Notes under the pieces: generated by a model | Database searches by the model: none | Seen by the model: only the letters and a program-made list of their open reading frames with translations | Told to the model about the DNA's origin: nothing | From: RGIG3009 sp045590415 | GTDB taxonomy: Bacteria; Bacillota; Clostridia; Oscillospirales; Acutalibacteraceae | Assembly: GCA_045590415.1 (NCBI GenBank) | Contig: JAZNRA010000112.1 | Location: forward strand, 1-6,971 | Reading direction: 5' to 3' | Length of the DNA stretch: 6,971 bases | Position numbers and translations under genes: made by a program | Shown: piece after piece, positions 6,374 through 6,971 of the stretch | Layout of the letters: each line of letters starts with the position of its first letter | Numbering within the stretch: position 1 is the stretch's first letter

Positions 6374-6423
6374 TGGGCTACAAAAAAGATATTTTTGCCG
6401 TTTTTGCGTATGAATTCGAACCC
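6370..6423 (-). pseudogene. Possible tRNA 3'-end remnant, interrupted
   Basis: Read on the minus strand, GGGTTCGAAT (6414-6423) looks like a T-arm, and TAGCCCAGCCA (6370-6380) looks like the 3' acceptor strand, discriminator G and CCA of a tRNA-Gln. In a real tRNA five bases separate the T-loop from the acceptor strand; here there are 33, mostly A/T-rich (ACGGCAAAAATATC). No matching 5' half (TGGGCTA) or anticodon arm is visible upstream. It may be a decayed tRNA, an old attachment site, or chance. Confidence 0.3.
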
Positions 6424-6503
6424 TAGTAAAATATAATGCTTTTCGACTAAAGGGAGAAAAGCTTCATCAGCACTTCTTCACTATTCACTATTACTTATTA
6501 CCT

Positions 6504-6527
6504 AATCGACAAGTTTCGAAAGAGAAG
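6504..6527. repeat. Inverted half copy of the hairpin repeat
   Basis: AATCGACAAGTTTCGA at 6504-6519, followed by AAGAGAAG, matches the reverse complement of the left part of the 42-base repeat, with small differences. It lies between copies 1 and 2 in opposite orientation. Confidence 0.6.
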
Positions 6528-6557
6528 AGTGAAAAGTGAAGAGTTAATAGTGAAAAG

Positions 6558-6599
6558 GTAAAATCGACAAGCTTCTGTCGAAACTTGTCGATTTTTGGC
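6558..6599. repeat. 42-base hairpin repeat, copy 2
   Basis: It is identical to copy 1 except for one C-to-T change that restores a perfect 12-base-pair stem. It contains the terminator of the tRNA gene and the last bases of that tRNA (discriminator G and CCA on the minus strand). Confidence 0.85.
6560..6595 (-). terminator. Terminator of the tRNA gene
   Basis: On the minus strand AAAATCGACAAG (6584-6595) and CTTGTCGATTTT (6560-6571) form a perfect 12-base-pair stem around a 12-base loop, starting immediately after the tRNA CCA and followed by a T-rich tract (TTTTACCTTTT). Confidence 0.8.
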
Positions 6600-6669
6600 A
6601 GGGGATGGGGGATTCGTACCCCCGCAAACGGAGTCAGCGCCCGGTGTGCTACCGTTACACAAATCCCCT
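6596..6669 (-). tRNA. tRNA, probably Gln (anticodon CTG), with unusual anticodon arm and T-loop
   Basis: The 74-base minus-strand sequence folds as a cloverleaf. The acceptor AGGGGAT/ATCCCCT pairs at all seven positions, with discriminator G and encoded CCA (6596-6598). The D-arm is GTGT/GCAC with loop AACGGTA, and the T-stem GGGGG/CCCCC is perfect. The anticodon loop reads CGCTGAC, so CTG at positions 34-36 would decode CAG (Gln). Oddities: position 33 is G instead of the near-universal U, the T-loop is TACGAAT instead of TTCGAAT, and the anticodon stem CCGGG/TCCGT has an end mismatch (or a bulged C if the preceding A pairs with the T). The first pair is A-U, as in tRNA-Trp, not U-A as usual for tRNA-Gln. 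A consensus promoter upstream and a perfect terminator downstream argue that it is expressed. It could be a functional variant or a decaying copy. Confidence 0.75.
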
Positions 6670-6699
6670 ATTTGCCTGCGCCTTCAAAACGCATTTATT

Positions 6700-6727
6700 A
6701 TTATACGCAGAAATCGGGATTTGTCAA
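6700..6727 (-). promoter_or_regulatory. Consensus promoter of the tRNA gene
   Basis: On the minus strand TTGACA (6722-6727) and TATAAT (6700-6705), both perfect consensus hexamers, are 16 bases apart. Transcription would start near 6692, about 23 bases before the mature tRNA 5' end. The -35 box overlaps the stop codon of the hydrolase-like frame (6724-6726). Confidence 0.85.
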
Positions 6728-6858
6728 GCGGTAATTTCAGGAATTGAAGAATTTTTTATCACAGCGGTTGGAACGCCCTGCTCGGTAAAAAACGAACAAA
6801 GAATATCGAGATAGGCCTGCGGATCTTTCACGTAGGCAAGACCGTGGCCGGCGCCGAC
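6724..6858 (-). CDS. C-terminal end of an alpha/beta-hydrolase-like protein (fragment)
   Basis: The minus-strand frame ending at TGA (6724-6726) reads GAGHGLAYVKDPQAYLDIL then CSFFTEQGV. This matches the usual C-terminus of alpha/beta hydrolases, where the catalytic His lies in a GAGHG motif followed by a 'DPxxYxxxLxxFF' helix. Upstream of about 6858 the frame stays open to the window edge, but its residues (LALGAADQLAHTGHQT) are not hydrolase-like, and the plus strand there encodes asnS. The homologous part therefore seems to stop at the junction. It may be a truncated gene or an assembly chimera. The assignment rests on a short motif. Confidence 0.4.
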   Translation of the reverse strand, partial: VGAGHGLAYVKDPQAYLDILCSFFTEQGVPTAVIKNSSIPEITA

Positions 6859-6971
6859 TGTCTGGTGGCCGGTGTGGGCGAGCTGATCGGCGGCTCCCAG
6901 CGCGAGGAACGCATTGACATTCTGGAAGCCCGCATCCGCGAACTGGGCATGGATCCTCAAGTCGGAGGCCA
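6832..6971 (+). CDS. asnS: Internal/C-terminal segment of asparaginyl-tRNA synthetase, no 5' part
   Basis: The plus-strand frame reads GKTVAGADCLVAGVGELIGG followed by SQREERIDILEARIRELGMD. This is the highly conserved class II motif region of AsnRS, which attaches Asn to tRNA-Asn ('GEIIGGSQREERLDVL' in known enzymes). Similarity starts at about 6835. Just upstream the frame (NIEIGLRIFH) is unrelated to AsnRS, there is no start codon with an RBS, and the preceding DNA belongs to a minus-strand hydrolase-like frame. The last residues (VGG after DPQ) also depart from the expected 'DYxWY' continuation. The segment is thus a fragment of an essential gene without its front, either from a rearrangement or from a chimeric join near a contig end. 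Confidence 0.6.

Larger units (their letters stand above)
6202..6557. other. AT-rich non-coding region with dispersed short repeats
   Basis: No convincing gene is present. It holds a 7-base-pair hairpin ACTTTGC/GCAAAGT (6272-6288) without a U-tract, one hairpin repeat copy (6332-6373), a hairpin GCTTTTC/GAAAAGC (6438-6462), and TTCACTATT-rich tracts (6473-6500) facing GTGAAAAGTG-rich tracts (6528-6557) as a loose inverted repeat around a half copy of the hairpin unit. The composition is quite unlike the GC-richer dehydrogenase gene beside it and resembles a decayed non-autonomous repeat element. Confidence 0.6.

Overview
The window looks like a gut-type Clostridia genome, most likely the Oscillospiraceae/Ruminococcaceae group. 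Evidence for this: a BspA-like leucine-rich-repeat surface protein with Clostridia-style Cys-rich and Ig-like modules, AGGAGG-type ribosome binding sites, sigma-A-like promoters with 16-17 base spacers, a short DFD-type Ser/Thr kinase paired with an HTH regulator, and a tRNA gene that encodes its own CCA. The species cannot be named from the sequence.

Layout. (1) Bases 1-2825 (minus) hold a very large secreted protein, cut by the left edge. It has a signal peptide, about 17 LRR_5/BspA units encoded by 69-base tandem repeats, a Cys-rich segment, two Ig-like domains and the start of a cell-wall-binding-type repeat. (2) Just upstream in the same direction (stop codon 17 bases from the LRR start) is a small P-loop ATPase gene, 2843-3337, with its own good promoter. 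(3) Divergent from it is a 58-residue ribbon-helix-helix DNA-binding protein, 3490-3666 (plus), ending at a strong terminator. (4) A Hanks-type kinase domain protein (3785-4486, minus) and an HTH protein (4548-4967, plus) are divergent. They share a compact intergenic region whose two overlapping -10 boxes are the arms of one near-perfect 18-base palindrome. (5) A malate/L-lactate dehydrogenase of the Ldh_2 family (5023-6135, minus) has clear promoter and RBS, and shares a bidirectional terminator with the HTH gene. (6) Bases 6202-6600 are non-coding and AT-rich, with two 42-base copies of a hairpin, an inverted half copy, GTGAAAAGT-like repeats and what may be a tRNA remnant. (7) A complete tRNA transcription unit lies on the minus strand: consensus promoter, tRNA (probably Gln, anticodon CTG, with unusual anticodon and T-loop bases) and hairpin terminator. 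(8) The right edge looks chimeric: a minus-strand alpha/beta-hydrolase-like C-terminus meets a plus-strand asnS segment that lacks its 5' part.

How the parts may work together. The P-loop and LRR genes are probably co-transcribed, and the RHH protein is a candidate regulator of that unit. The kinase and HTH protein look like a signalling pair whose shared palindrome could allow coordinated or autoregulated expression. The dehydrogenase is a stand-alone metabolic gene. Nothing in the window is a certain new system. The kinase/HTH pair, the RHH/P-loop/LRR cluster, the odd tRNA with its repeat-rich flank and the asnS junction are the parts worth a second look.
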